Positions 10,158-18,862 of a stretch of 64,000 nucleotides of DNA are shown here, piece by piece. The notes below the pieces were generated by a model. That model was not told the DNA's origin, made no database searches, and saw only the letters and a list, made by a program, of their open reading frames with translations. The position numbers and the translations under genes were made by a program. Source of the DNA: Candidatus Fermentithermobacillaceae bacterium (lineage in GTDB: Bacteria; Bacillota; Sulfobacillia; Fermentithermobacillales; DUSS01); NCBI GenBank assembly GCA_020725645.1, contig DYEQ01000034.1, positions 1 to 64,000 of the forward strand, read 5' to 3'. How positions within the stretch are numbered: the stretch's first letter is position 1; every line of letters starts with the position of its first letter.

Positions 10158-11888
10158 TCAGCGAGCGCTTTCGATGGCGGCACATTCCTCGACCATTTTG
10201 GCCCGGGCGTGGGTTCTATGGCATGAAATCACCTGTACTAGGATCTTCTTGCCCACCAGGTTACCTGCACCTTCCACGTTAAGCACGTACCCTTCGACTC
10301 GAGCTATCCCGTCCAGGGGCTTGGAGGAGTGAGCTTCTTCGATGACCACTTCCACAACGTCTCCAGGACTCACCGGCATGGCTTTCTTCTCAACTTCGCT
10401 CTTCCGCCCTATGGCCTTTAAACTGGCGTCTTCAACTCCGAGGGATTCCGAACCCCGGATGAATATGCTCTTGCCCGTTTCTTTCTCGAGTTCTCTCAGG
10501 TTTGACCCGCCAGGTCCGATCAGAATCGATGCCACTTGAGGGTTTGCTTCCAGCAGGATAGCTTCGCCCGACGCCGTCCGGGCAACGGATAGAATCTCCC
10601 GGCGGATTCGGGAAGCTACCGTTCCCTCGGACAAGACCCGCCCTTTGCCATGACATGTCGGGCAGGGCTTCTCGAGCACCTCGTCCAGACTCTGCCTCAC
10701 CTTTTTCCTGGTCATCTCCACAAGACCGAGACCGGTGAGGCCCAGCACCGTCGTTTTGGTATGGTCCTTTCTGAGCTCTTCCTCAAGTTTCCTCAGCACC
10801 GCGTTTTTATGCTCCGGGCTGGTCATGTCTATGAAATCGATGATGATTATGCCACCGATATCTCTGAGCCTGAGCTGTTTGGCTATTTCGGTGCACGCCT
10901 CCATGTTCGTCCTGAACACCGTCTCGCCCAGGTCGTGCGAACCCACGTACTTCCCGGTATTCACGTCGATGACTGTGAGAGCTTCCGTTTTGTCTATCAC
11001 GATGTACCCGCCGGATTTGAGCCATACCTGGCGTGATAGCGCCGACTGAAGAGCTTCTTCCACCCCATACAGACTGAACAGCGGGGTTCCTTTTTTTCTG
11101 TAATAGATGACCCGGTCCTTTAGCTCGGGGGCGACGGCGTCCAGGAGAGCCAGCACTTTCTCGTAAACACGGGCGTTATCCACAAGCATCCTCGTGGTCG
11201 TAGCGTTGAATTCATCCCGGACGATCCTGAAGACCAGCCCGAGGTCGTGATGAATCAGGGCGGGGGCCCTGGCCGTCTTCGCTTTTGCGGAGATTTTTCC
11301 CCACAATTTCAGCAAGAACTCGAGGTCGGCCCGGAGCTCGTTCTCGGTTTTACCCTCAGCGACGGTCCTGACTATAAGCCCCATACCCGCCGGTTTCAAC
11401 GTTCGAGCTAACCTCTTTAACCTCTGCCTTTCGCGAAGGTCCGCGATGCGCCGGGAAACTCCCACGTAACTCACGGTGGGCATCAGTACCAGGTATCTGC
11501 CGGGCAAACTCACGTGCCGCGAAACCCTGGCCCCTTTCGTGCCCATAGCTTCTTTGGTAACCTGAACCAGGATTTCTTCACCGGGTCTTACGATTTGACC
11601 TATGGTCTTCCTATCCGTCCTCTTTCTCCGTCCGGACTCGTAAACTTCGTCTTCTTCCCCGGGTACAAAGGCGTCGTCCACATACAGAAAAGCGTTTTTG
11701 ACCTCGCCTATGTCGACGAAGCACGCCTGCATTCCCGGGAGGACGTTTTCGACTTTTCCCAGGAATATGCTGCCTGCAAGACCGTGCGTAGTGGGTCTTT
11801 CCACGTAGAACTCCACCGGTGACCGGTCCTCGACTATAGCTACCCTTGTTTCAAACCTGTCTTCACTTACGAGGATCTCACGAACCAT
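10158..11888 (-). CDS. rng: Ribonuclease G/E (Rne/Rng family)
   Basis: SIFLGKVENVLPGMQACFVDIGEVKNAFLYVDD; IIIIDFIDMTSPEHKNAVL; CPTCHGKG; likely start at 11888. Confidence 0.96.
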   Translation of the reverse strand: MVREILVSEDRFETRVAIVEDRSPVEFYVERPTTHGLAGSIFLGKVENVLPGMQACFVDIGEVKNAFLYVDDAFVPGEEDEVYESGRRKRTDRKTIGQIVRPGEEILVQVTKEAMGTKGARVSRHVSLPGRYLVLMPTVSYVGVSRRIADLRERQRLKRLARTLKPAGMGLIVRTVAEGKTENELRADLEFLLKLWGKISAKAKTARAPALIHHDLGLVFRIVRDEFNATTTRMLVDNARVYEKVLALLDAVAPELKDRVIYYRKKGTPLFSLYGVEEALQSALSRQVWLKSGGYIVIDKTEALTVIDVNTGKYVGSHDLGETVFRTNMEACTEIAKQLRLRDIGGIIIIDFIDMTSPEHKNAVLRKLEEELRKDHTKTTVLGLTGLGLVEMTRKKVRQSLDEVLEKPCPTCHGKGRVLSEGTVASRIRREILSVARTASGEAILLEANPQVASILIGPGGSNLRELEKETGKSIFIRGSESLGVEDASLKAIGRKSEVEKKAMPVSPGDVVEVVIEEAHSSKPLDGIARVEGYVLNVEGAGNLVGKKILVQVISCHRTHARAKMVEECAAIESAR

Positions 11889-12588
11889 GGGAGCCACCAT
11901 CTCCCCAATCCAACCACTCTCGATCAACCACAGATTCCCTCGGGTCAACCCCTTCGAGACCGCAATGTTTCACCAGAAATTCGAGAACCCATGCGGGCCT
12001 CACCGTTCTCCCTTCGAAATGTCTCAAAACAATCCTCAATGCAGGAGGAGCGGAGGTCACCACCTCAATCCGGCGCACGAAGAGTTTGAGGTCTATCTGG
12101 CGATTCTTTTCCCGCGTGTCATGAGACTCGCGCGTTTCACGCGCCTGTTCCCGCGCCTCACGGTGGAACTTCGCTTCATCCTTGCCGAGGAAACACTCCA
12201 GGGCTCGTTTCAAAGGGGCGTCTTCAGCTCCGTACACCAGTACGCGATAAGTCGAAGCTGTTATTCTCGTCTCCAGTGTTGACTCGTCCGGGGAAATCCT
12301 CCAGACCTCCTTCAACTTGAAACCCGGCGGCATCGCTTCCCCCAGCGAACGTCCCAGATCCTCGAGGGACCTGCTTTCTGATAGATATACGTCGGCCACC
12401 TCGTTGAGGCCCGCTGTGCCTACGGGAAGCGGCGCCACCATCTCCACCTTCGGCCTGGGAGTATAACCCTTTGTCATCGCCACCGGCCATCCGGCGCGGG
12501 CCAAAGCCATCACCAGTGCCCTCCTGACTTCGAGGTGACCCAGAAACCGCTGTTCATCTCCTTTTTCGTACCTGATTCTCACCCTCAT
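11878..12588 (-). CDS. TIGR03936/DUF2344 family radical-SAM-associated protein
   Basis: MRVRIRYEKGDEQRFLGHLEVRRALVMALARAGWPVAMTKGYTPRPKVEMVAPLPVG; ATGA-type overlap with the upstream radical SAM gene. Confidence 0.9.
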   Translation of the reverse strand: MRVRIRYEKGDEQRFLGHLEVRRALVMALARAGWPVAMTKGYTPRPKVEMVAPLPVGTAGLNEVADVYLSESRSLEDLGRSLGEAMPPGFKLKEVWRISPDESTLETRITASTYRVLVYGAEDAPLKRALECFLGKDEAKFHREAREQARETRESHDTREKNRQIDLKLFVRRIEVVTSAPPALRIVLRHFEGRTVRPAWVLEFLVKHCGLEGVDPRESVVDREWLDWGDGGSHGS

Positions 12589-14600
12589 CGCGCCCGGTCT
12601 CCCGCCCCTTTCGAGGTGCCATCCCTCCCGGCTAAGACGGGGGCGACCCCGAATCGCGGACATACTCCACAACCGGGGCACGGGGCTTCCCTGCAATCCG
12701 GAGTCTTTTCCGCCCGCCGCGCCCTCGCCCTTTCCAGAAGCAGGAATCCTTTCGTGACTCCCGGGTCCAGGTGATCCCAGGGTAGGATCTCATCCTGTCC
12801 TCGCTCGCGAGTGTAAAAACCCGGCTCGAGAGAAGCTTCTTTCATGCACGACAGCCAAAGGTCGAGGTCAAGCATATCGGGCCAGGAATCAAACCTGGCA
12901 CCCCGGCGGTACGCGTGGTAAACGACGCGCCCGAGACGCCTGTCTCCCCTGGACAGGATAGCTTCGAGGTACGTTTGCCTCGAATCGTGGTACCGAAACT
13001 CGAGCCCCGGACCCCGAAGGTGTTTGGCGAGGAGCGACTGCCGCCGTTCGATTTCGTCCCGCCCGACAAAGGGTTCCCATTGAAACGCCGTGTGAGACTT
13101 GGGAACGAATCCAGATACGGACACAGCGATCGTGGGCTTCGTCCCCATATCACGTCCGAGCTGCCGTATGCGGTACGCCAGGTCGGCGATGGCCAGGACA
13201 TCTTGGTCGGTTTCGCCGGGAAGCCCGATCATGAAATAAAGCTTGATCCTGGTAAATCCCCATGAAAAGGCCGCCTTCGCAGCGTCCATAACGTCTTCTT
13301 CCGTCACGTTCTTATTGATGACGTCCCTCATCCGTTGGGAGCCCGCTTCGGGCGCCAAAGTCAGCCCTCCCCCCAGAAGCTTGGAGAGCTCCACGGAAAA
13401 TGAATCTACCCTCAGCGAAGGCAACGACACCCGAGCCGGGCAGGGGCTACGGGTGAGGACATCTTCGATGACCTCCCGTATAGGAAGGTAGTCAGCTGAC
13501 GAGAGGGAGACGAGGGAAACCTCATCGTAACCGGAAGCTGCGAGGATCTTCCGGGCTATCCGCGACACGGTTTCGGGTTTCCTTTCTCGAACAGGCCGGT
13601 ATAAGGTCCCCGCCTGACAGAACCTGCATCCCCTGGTACATCCTCTAAAGATCTCAACCATGGCCCTATCGTGTACCGGCTCGAGGAAAGGAACGACCGG
13701 TCGCTCAGGGTAGGGCGCCTTCTCGAGGTCACTGAATATCCGCCGGCGGACCCGCCCAGGTGCACCCGCTTTGGGGCGAACTTCTACCAGAAGCCCTTCA
13801 TCGCTGTGCTTTACATCGTAGAGGGACGGCACGTATACGCCTTCGATACCGGCGAGGCTCTCCAGAAGTTCCAGTCTGGGCCTTCGCGATGCCCTCCATT
13901 TCTTGTAGCAATCTACGATCTCCCCGGCGAGGTCCTCCCCGTCACCCAGGGCGAACGCATCGATGAACTCGGCCAGGGGTTCTGCCGCCATAGACACGGG
14001 ACCTCCTGCTATCACCAGGGGATCCCGTTCATCTCGTTCTGTGGAAAATAGTGGCAGCCCTCCGAGGTCCAAGGCAGCGAGGACGTTCGTGTACGTCAGC
14101 TCGTAGGCCAGCGAAAACCCGATTATATCAAAGGAATTCAACGGGGACCTCGATTCCAGCGTAAAGAGAGGCCAACCCCGCGCCCTGGACAGTTCCTCCA
14201 TATCGGGCCAGGGGGAATATGCCCGTTCGCAAGCGGTATCATCCCTGGAGTTCAACACATGGTAAATGATCTGCGAGCCGAGATGGCTCATGCCCACTTC
14301 GTAGACATCGGGAAAGACCAGAGCGAACCGGACGGAAACGGAAGACGGGTCCTTCCTCACTGCATTGAGTTCGCCCCCCGTGTACCGGGCCGGTTTCGTC
14401 ACTTTGTTTAGGTGCCTTCTCAGCTCTTTCCAGGAAACGATCTCTTCGTCGTGTTCTCTCAGTTGTCTCACAGAAGCTTTCCTTTTCAACGTCGTCCGGC
14501 GAGCTTTGTCGCTCGCCTTGACATGGTTGGACCGGTCACCATCCCTGCATTCTGGCCGGCAACGGCCGGGATAGCAGGCAATAGCCCAGGGTGATCGCAA
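12585..14600 (-). CDS. TIGR03960 family B12-binding-site radical SAM protein
   Basis: VEIFRGCTRGCRFCQAGTLYRPVRERKPE (CxxxCxxC) and family-wide similarity; N-terminal start uncertain. Confidence 0.92.
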   Translation of the reverse strand: MRSPWAIACYPGRCRPECRDGDRSNHVKASDKARRTTLKRKASVRQLREHDEEIVSWKELRRHLNKVTKPARYTGGELNAVRKDPSSVSVRFALVFPDVYEVGMSHLGSQIIYHVLNSRDDTACERAYSPWPDMEELSRARGWPLFTLESRSPLNSFDIIGFSLAYELTYTNVLAALDLGGLPLFSTERDERDPLVIAGGPVSMAAEPLAEFIDAFALGDGEDLAGEIVDCYKKWRASRRPRLELLESLAGIEGVYVPSLYDVKHSDEGLLVEVRPKAGAPGRVRRRIFSDLEKAPYPERPVVPFLEPVHDRAMVEIFRGCTRGCRFCQAGTLYRPVRERKPETVSRIARKILAASGYDEVSLVSLSSADYLPIREVIEDVLTRSPCPARVSLPSLRVDSFSVELSKLLGGGLTLAPEAGSQRMRDVINKNVTEEDVMDAAKAAFSWGFTRIKLYFMIGLPGETDQDVLAIADLAYRIRQLGRDMGTKPTIAVSVSGFVPKSHTAFQWEPFVGRDEIERRQSLLAKHLRGPGLEFRYHDSRQTYLEAILSRGDRRLGRVVYHAYRRGARFDSWPDMLDLDLWLSCMKEASLEPGFYTRERGQDEILPWDHLDPGVTKGFLLLERARARRAEKTPDCREAPCPGCGVCPRFGVAPVLAGRDGTSKGAGDRAR

Positions 14601-14643
14601 CCGTCTCTTAGATGATTATATCCGTTGCCGGCGCGGGAACGAC

Positions 14644-14686
14644 AGCTCCTGCCCGGAGGTTTCCTTTTCCCCTCCGGACAGGAGCT
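14644..14686 (-). other. 16-bp-arm stem-loop between the B12-protein stop and the next radical SAM gene
   Basis: Arms 14644-14659 and 14671-14686; minus-strand RNA pairs fully with one G-U, plus-strand RNA has a C/A mismatch; no U-tract follows on minus. Confidence 0.75.
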
Positions 14687-14760
14687 TTTACTGGGGAAGG
14701 TGTTTTCCATATCCTCGACGCCCGGACCGGCGGGGCCCGATCTCCACCCGGGGACGGTGC

Positions 14761-16440
14761 TCAGGCCGGAACCCGTACTGGCGCCGCCTTCCTTACGCTC
14801 TCGAGAATCCGGCCTATCCTCTCCTCCTCATCGATGGGTCTGCCGGTCGCGGGGTCAACGGCACGGCAGGAGCCCCCTACGATCCTCGTAACTACCACGC
14901 CTTTCGCCGCGGGATTGCCTCTCAATTGCGGAGCATCCATGATCCCCAGCTCAACGGATTTCGCCAGGGTGTGAGGATCGCTCCAAGGGTCCTCGACCCC
15001 GGAAGGAGCTATCTCTTTCAAAGCGTTCAGGATGACGCGGGACTCCTCCAAGAGTTCTTCCTTGCGCTCCTGCACGCGAGCATCCCGGGTCATATCGGGC
15101 ATTCCGTCAAGGCAGTTCCTGATCACTCCCCTAGCTATCTTCGCGCTTTCTATCACGTCCTCTGCGGTCGCGGCGTGATGCCCCTCACAGAAGCCCACCA
15201 CGTGAACGATGTGGGGCTTAAGGTTCATGCTAACTAGAGTCGAACTGCCAAGGTGCCCCTTGGCGAGCGCGAGATCCGCCGGGAAACTCGAAAGCCCAGC
15301 TCTGACCTGCTTCCAAATCCGGAAGTCGTCGTCCGCCAGCGCCTCGATGAGTTCGAGCTTGGCGAGCATCTTGCCGGTATCCATTACGGCGCTGGTCCCC
15401 GGCGGGGTGTTCCACATGAACTGCGCCACGTAGTCTCTAACGCCCGCCCGTTTGGCGTTATAGGCTGCAAGGAAAGCGGCGGCGACGGCCACCGAATCCG
15501 GGGCATCTCTCAAGCTCCAGTGGTGAGCTTCGTTCACCTCCACCGGGATGCCTCGTTCCGCATGCCATCTCATGGCGGCCTGAGCTTCGCGGATGGATTC
15601 CTCCACTCCGCGCGGGCCTCGTTTATCCAAAACGTTGTACCAGAACAGAGGTATCGCCGCCCATGCGTTGTTGATCGTCTCCTTCAAAAGCTCGGCGAAC
15701 CTGAGGACGTCTCTGGTCCCGCTGTAACAGCGCATGAGAGGGAAATTGCCGCAGCGCGAAGCCTCGTAGAGTCGCCGGAAGTCGCAGGCGGTTCTCACGG
15801 GGACACCCCCGGCTCCGTCTTGATCAGGGTCCATCTCCTCGGGGCGGAAGAAGCTTTCCTGGGCGTTTTGATCGGGTCCGAGGGATATCACGTCCAGGAC
15901 TCGAGCTTCAGATATCTTTCTCACCCCATCCACGGTGTCTTCCAGAGATGGCAAGCCGAAATGGTGTCTGATAAGCGGATAGGGCTCCTTCCAACGGATC
16001 CTCTCCACGAGAGAGGACGGGTAATCCCGCTCGTCCCGGGCGGTCTTTTGACCCTTCAGGTAAGCTACCACGTCATCGATATCCTCGAGCCCGGAAAAGA
16101 CGGCCTCGAATAGGCCGTTGGCTCGAGCAACCTCAGCGACGGGCGGCGTTCCGCCGAAAACGAGCCTGGGATGAAACCCGCTGGCATCCAGGGAAGCTTC
16201 GAGCCGCTCCAGAAGGCGCCGGGCGGGTCCCGGTGAAAGCCTGTATCCGATGGCCAAGATGTCTGGTTTGAGTTCCCGAGCTTTTTCCACGATTTCCTCG
16301 GGAGAAAGTGCCTGACCCAAAAGCACCGTCCTGTAGCCGCAGCTTTCCGCAAGCCGCAGGAAATTGAGGACACCGGCCAGGTGAATGCAGTCCCCCATGG
16401 ACGATGCTGCTATAAGAGGTTTGTCTTCCCTTATCGTCAT
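14761..16440 (-). CDS. Cobalamin B12-binding-domain protein with mutase-like C-terminal region (function unknown)
   Basis: N-terminal MGDCIHLAGVLNFLRLAESCGYRTVLLG...PRLVFGGTPPV B12-fold pattern; C-terminal region LMRCYSGTRDVLRFAELLKETINNAWAAIPLFWYN...EVNEAHHWSLRDAPDSVAVAAAFLAAYNAKRAG. Confidence 0.7.
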   Translation of the reverse strand: MTIREDKPLIAASSMGDCIHLAGVLNFLRLAESCGYRTVLLGQALSPEEIVEKARELKPDILAIGYRLSPGPARRLLERLEASLDASGFHPRLVFGGTPPVAEVARANGLFEAVFSGLEDIDDVVAYLKGQKTARDERDYPSSLVERIRWKEPYPLIRHHFGLPSLEDTVDGVRKISEARVLDVISLGPDQNAQESFFRPEEMDPDQDGAGGVPVRTACDFRRLYEASRCGNFPLMRCYSGTRDVLRFAELLKETINNAWAAIPLFWYNVLDKRGPRGVEESIREAQAAMRWHAERGIPVEVNEAHHWSLRDAPDSVAVAAAFLAAYNAKRAGVRDYVAQFMWNTPPGTSAVMDTGKMLAKLELIEALADDDFRIWKQVRAGLSSFPADLALAKGHLGSSTLVSMNLKPHIVHVVGFCEGHHAATAEDVIESAKIARGVIRNCLDGMPDMTRDARVQERKEELLEESRVILNALKEIAPSGVEDPWSDPHTLAKSVELGIMDAPQLRGNPAAKGVVVTRIVGGSCRAVDPATGRPIDEEERIGRILESVRKAAPVRVPA

Positions 16441-17570
16441 CGATTATCCCCTCCTTCCACGGCAAATCTCTGGATGTCCTCCACGCTCATGCGGGAGATC
16501 CCCATCTCCCGAGCTTTCCTTCCGGTTTTCCAGTAATCGACCCCGTGAAGACTGGAAGCGAGCTTGATGGCCGCCTCTATGACCGGTGTTTTCACGCGCG
16601 CGACTCGCGCAAGTGACACCAGTGGCACGAGGCTGTAGGGGACGTCTTCCCAAATGTACCTGGTATTCAGATCCGGGGGCGCTTTGATCCCTTCGTAAGC
16701 GTGATTTGCTTTAACTGCATCGACGATGGATCTTTCTTTGACTCCGTATGTTCTCTCCATCCACTCCAGGCACGATCTGGCCTGTACCCCGTAGGCCCGA
16801 GCGACTGCCAGCCTTTCCGCGTCAAGTGCCTCGAGAACCCTACCGACAGAGGGCGTTATGCCCTGCCTGTAGTGCTCGAACGCGCCTCCGGTATCCTCTA
16901 TCCTTCCCGCGTTCAAAATGGTGGGAAGGGGATGAAATATAGCACCTATGTTGTCGAAACTGGTGTAGAGACAGTTTTCCGCCGGAACGAATTGGGGATA
17001 AGCTTTCTTCACCGCCCTCAGAACTTCCATAGTCCTTGAAGACGGAAGCGCCGCCAGAGGGACTTTCTTCTTGATTCCATAAACGTGGCACCTTCCGGGT
17101 TCAAGGGCGCGGCTCGCGTAGATGAACGTGCTGGCTTCAGCCACTACCACGTCCCGGTCACAGCCCGCACGCACGAGCGCGTGCTTGAACTCAAACGCCC
17201 CGCCCGTCCGCCCCGGGTTGAGGACGACGATCTGGCCGTCGACCAGGTAAGGCGCCATTAAGCGCGCCACTTCCGCGTGGGCGGAAGCTGGCACCGTCAC
17301 CATGATCACCCTGGCCCCTGTGACGGCCATCTCCATCGAGGTGGTGACGAGCTCTGGCGAAGCGAATTCCCGTAGATGGCCTTCGAGCTGAATACCCCCG
17401 CGCCGGTTTATCCGCCGAACCTTCTCTTCGCTGCGGTTCCACAGGGAAACGACATATCCCTGAAGGGCGAGGTGGCCGGCCATAGCTTGCCCGCCGTTCC
17501 CTGCGCCGATCACGGCGAAATCTATGTGGGTCTCCTCTACACTAAGTAACCTTTCAGCCATTCTCAGCAC
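16437..17570 (-). CDS. NAD/NADP octopine/nopaline (opine) dehydrogenase family protein
   Basis: FAVIGAGNGGQAMAGHLALQGYVVSLWNRSEEKV Rossmann motif; Octopine_DH-like C-terminus (NCLYTSFDNIGAIFHPLPTILNAGRIEDTGG). Confidence 0.85.
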   Translation of the reverse strand: MLRMAERLLSVEETHIDFAVIGAGNGGQAMAGHLALQGYVVSLWNRSEEKVRRINRRGGIQLEGHLREFASPELVTTSMEMAVTGARVIMVTVPASAHAEVARLMAPYLVDGQIVVLNPGRTGGAFEFKHALVRAGCDRDVVVAEASTFIYASRALEPGRCHVYGIKKKVPLAALPSSRTMEVLRAVKKAYPQFVPAENCLYTSFDNIGAIFHPLPTILNAGRIEDTGGAFEHYRQGITPSVGRVLEALDAERLAVARAYGVQARSCLEWMERTYGVKERSIVDAVKANHAYEGIKAPPDLNTRYIWEDVPYSLVPLVSLARVARVKTPVIEAAIKLASSLHGVDYWKTGRKAREMGISRMSVEDIQRFAVEGGDNR

Positions 17571-18532
17571 CTCCTTTCGGTTTTCCTCTTGGTGGCGCAG
17601 TCCAGGATTTCCCCAACCAGCGTGGGGTAATCCATTCCCGCCTTCTCCGCTATCCGGGGAACCTCACTGTACCCGGGTTGGAGCCCGGGAAGGGTGTTTA
17701 CCTCGAGGACGTATGGTCTTCCGTCGTTGGAGAGCCGTATGTCCACCCTTCCAATGTCCCTGCACTTCAGGGCCTTGAAAGCCTGGATGGCGATGCTTTG
17801 GACCTCGTAGGCCACCTCCTCCGGAAGGTCCGCCGGGCAAACGGGAATCACGTGATCCCTCGACTTAACGGAATACGTGTACATGCCATCCTCGTGGAAG
17901 ATGATCTCTTCCACGGGAAGCGCCCGAACATCCGGGTAGCCCAAGAGAGCTACGGTGAACTCGCGCCCTTCCACGTACTCCTCCACCAGGATGGGTGGTT
18001 CGAAGACCTTCAGAAGCTCTCGGGCCAGTTCCAGCGCATCCTCGGGATCGTTCTTAACGCTGTCGCCGGTAATTCCGACGCTGGAACCCTCGCCGGACGG
18101 CTTAACTATCACCGGATACCGGAGGTCCTTTTTGAGGTCGTCGGCCTCGGTGTAGATGACGTCGAACTTCGGAGTGGGCACGTCCCGGGATAACCAGACC
18201 ATTTTGGCCAGGTGTTTTTCCAATCCTAGCATGTGCCCTACGGAACCTGAGCCTGTAAACGGAACGCCGAGAAATTCCAGCATGGCCGCAATGTGCCCCT
18301 GCTCCCGCTTGCTCGAGTATCCGGTGGCGATGTTGAATACGACGTCCGGCCCGAGATCTCCGAGAGCTTGCAACATATCCGGCCCGGCCCGTACCACTTC
18401 CACTTCGTGCCCGAGAGATTTCAGGGCCTGACTGACCGCTTCCAGGGTTTTTTCCCCCTGATAAAAGGCGTGAGGATCCGCCTGGTACATCCTGGCCCCG
18501 CGTTCAGGGCATGCCAATACCGAAACGCGCAA
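17564..18532 (-). CDS. D-alanine--D-alanine ligase-like ATP-grasp protein
   Basis: ATP-grasp motifs (YPVIVKPSGEGSSVGI; LVEEYVEGREFTVALLG; VLEVNTLPGLQPGYSEVPRIAEKAGMDY); TTG start preceded by GAGGAGGTGG. Confidence 0.88.
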   Translation of the reverse strand: MRVSVLACPERGARMYQADPHAFYQGEKTLEAVSQALKSLGHEVEVVRAGPDMLQALGDLGPDVVFNIATGYSSKREQGHIAAMLEFLGVPFTGSGSVGHMLGLEKHLAKMVWLSRDVPTPKFDVIYTEADDLKKDLRYPVIVKPSGEGSSVGITGDSVKNDPEDALELARELLKVFEPPILVEEYVEGREFTVALLGYPDVRALPVEEIIFHEDGMYTYSVKSRDHVIPVCPADLPEEVAYEVQSIAIQAFKALKCRDIGRVDIRLSNDGRPYVLEVNTLPGLQPGYSEVPRIAEKAGMDYPTLVGEILDCATKRKTERRC

Positions 18533-18583
18533 CGTACCACCTCCTCTTCGCGGTAGTTGCCGTCAAAGAAGGGAAAACAGAAA

Positions 18584-18601
18584 GACCCGAGAAAACGGGT
18601 C
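18584..18601 (-). terminator. Intrinsic terminator in the leader (riboswitch expression platform)
   Basis: Minus strand GACCCG TTTTCT CGGGTC followed by TTTCTGTTTT. Confidence 0.75.
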
Positions 18602-18654
18602 CGAGACACAAGCCGCTTCTCCAGCCAGCGAAGATAGTGACAGCTGGAGTGACG

Positions 18655-18800
18655 GCCGGGGTCCGTCTCCCTTTCCCACGCTTACGAGGTTAGCTGACGG
18701 GCTCGGACCGGAAGGGTCTGGCCCTACCCGCTTTCGCGGGATTAGCCCCGAAATTCTTGGGTCCCCCGTTCCCCGGAAACCCGGGGATTCAGCGCTCAGA
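18655..18800 (-). ncRNA. Cyclic di-AMP (ydaO/yuaA) riboswitch aptamer
   Basis: Minus strand GGGGGACCCAAGAATTTCGGGGCTAATCCCGCGAAAGCGGGTAGGGCCAGACCCTTCCGGTCCGAGCCCGTCAGCTAACCTCGTAAGCGTGGG carries the GGGGACCCA / CCCGTCAGCTAACCTCGTAAGCG hallmarks of the ydaO class (matched from memory). Confidence 0.92.
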
Positions 18801-18822
18801 CGGCTTTTGGTTTTGTGGTTCC

Positions 18823-18852
18823 ATTATATATGGACTTTTTCCAATAGGTCAA
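18823..18852 (-). promoter_or_regulatory. Sigma-A-like promoter for the riboswitch leader
   Basis: Minus strand TTGACC (18847-18852), 18-bp spacer, TATAAT (18823-18828), just upstream of the aptamer. Confidence 0.75.
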
Positions 18853-18862
18853 TATCGGGATT

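Noticed and set aside
15253-16113. 286-aa plus-strand ORF
   Set aside because: Antisense to the B12-domain protein; shadow ORF
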